This document shows positions 31,944 through 32,224 of a stretch of DNA of 32,224 bases, one piece after another. Source of the DNA: Bacillota bacterium. GTDB lineage: Bacteria > Bacillota > Clostridia > Lachnospirales > Lachnospiraceae. The position numbers and the translations under genes are program-made. Location: the NCBI GenBank assembly GCA_023437365.1, contig JAEZGK010000051.1, positions 1 to 32,224 of the forward strand. Reading direction: 5' to 3'. The notes beneath the pieces were generated by a model. The model did no database searches and was not told where the DNA came from. It was given only the letters and a program-made list of their open reading frames with translations. Position 1 is the stretch's first letter; each line of letters begins with the position of its first letter.

Positions 31944-31972
31944 ATTTTAACAAAAGAAGCCAGAAAAAACAA
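31944..31972 (-). promoter_or_regulatory. Probable promoter of the M16C peptidase gene
   Basis: On the minus strand TTGTTT (31972-31967) and TAAAAT (31949-31944) are separated by 17 bases, about 160 bases upstream of the peptidase start. The spacing is ideal and the boxes moderate. Confidence 0.5.
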
Positions 31973-32025
31973 TCCTTTCACATTATTTTTAATCTATTTC
32001 TTAAGAAGCCAAGAATATCTTGAAC

Positions 32026-32049
32026 AAAGTGTCAGCCCGCTGACACTTT
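32026..32049. other. Perfect palindromic hairpin near the window end
   Basis: AAAGTGTCAGC (32026-32036) and GCTGACACTTT (32039-32049) form an 11-base inverted repeat with only two bases between. It could be a terminator for a gene beyond the edge or an operator site. The stretch from 31973 to 32224 shows no supportable gene. Confidence 0.5.
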
Positions 32050-32224
32050 CACGCCCGAGCAGATTGCGAAGCTTACAGTATGGAAATGAAATATGATGCT
32101 TACATAAAATAATTTCTGCTTCTAATATCACTTTTTCAAGGCAGCTTTAAAGGTGCTTTATTTGTCATGCGATTTTCAATGTACAGTTTCTAAACAGTTA
32201 CAACCAATATAAATTAACTACTTG

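Overview
The window looks like a chromosome segment of a low-to-moderate G+C, anaerobic Firmicute, most likely a Lachnospiraceae-type Clostridium. The evidence is gene content and style, not a database match: a streptococcal-order type II fatty acid synthesis operon with FabK instead of FabI, a class III glutamine synthetase, a YesL-type membrane protein beside a carbohydrate ABC system, strong AGGAGG ribosome sites and TTGACA/TATAAT-type promoters. No rRNA, tRNA, CRISPR array, transposase or phage gene was seen.

Layout. 1-2.6 kb: the tail of a plus-strand gene, a bidirectional terminator, an AgrC-like histidine kinase and LytTR response regulator pair (minus strand), then two gene fossils: the ferredoxin-like C-terminus of a lost protein, and the start of a lost membrane or secreted protein. 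2.7-5.5 kb (plus): an ABC-F ATPase whose second Walker A motif is degenerate, and a cytoplasmic papain/C39-like protein. 5.6-16.0 kb (minus): the fatty acid operon, in transcription order fabT-like regulator, fabH, acpP, fabK, fabD, fabG, fabF, accB, fabZ, accC, accD, accA. It starts from a near-consensus promoter whose start point is covered by a FabT-type palindrome, so it is probably repressed by its own first product. 16.1-25.3 kb: a carbohydrate locus with a lipoprotein binding protein, two permeases, a TIM-barrel isomerase, a BchC-like dehydrogenase, a GH57-like glycosidase and a radical SAM/SPASM protein (minus), with a divergent AraC-type regulator (plus). 25.4-31.8 kb (minus): class III glutamine synthetase, a YesL/DUF624 protein and a secreted M16C metallopeptidase.

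How the genes work together. AccABCD make malonyl-CoA; FabD loads it on AcpP; FabH starts chains; FabF, FabG, FabZ and FabK run elongation. In the carbohydrate locus the sugar probably enters through the ABC transporter (its ATPase is not in the window), is cut by the GH57-like enzyme and processed by the dehydrogenase and isomerase. The substrate is unknown and the enzyme combination is unusual.

The most striking signal is an array of eleven 16-base units (one of 15) from the 3' end of fabD into the fabG leader. The fabD stop lies inside the array as a GTGA stop/start overlap. Further GTGA overlaps follow at two- or three-unit steps, and the last potential restart is in frame with fabG. This could pass ribosomes from fabD to fabG, or it could be a by-product of duplicating the fabD end. 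Other points for a second look are a perfect Shine-Dalgarno with no AUG gene before acpP, a 31-base periodic repeat before the dehydrogenase, and an attenuator-like hairpin before glutamine synthetase.
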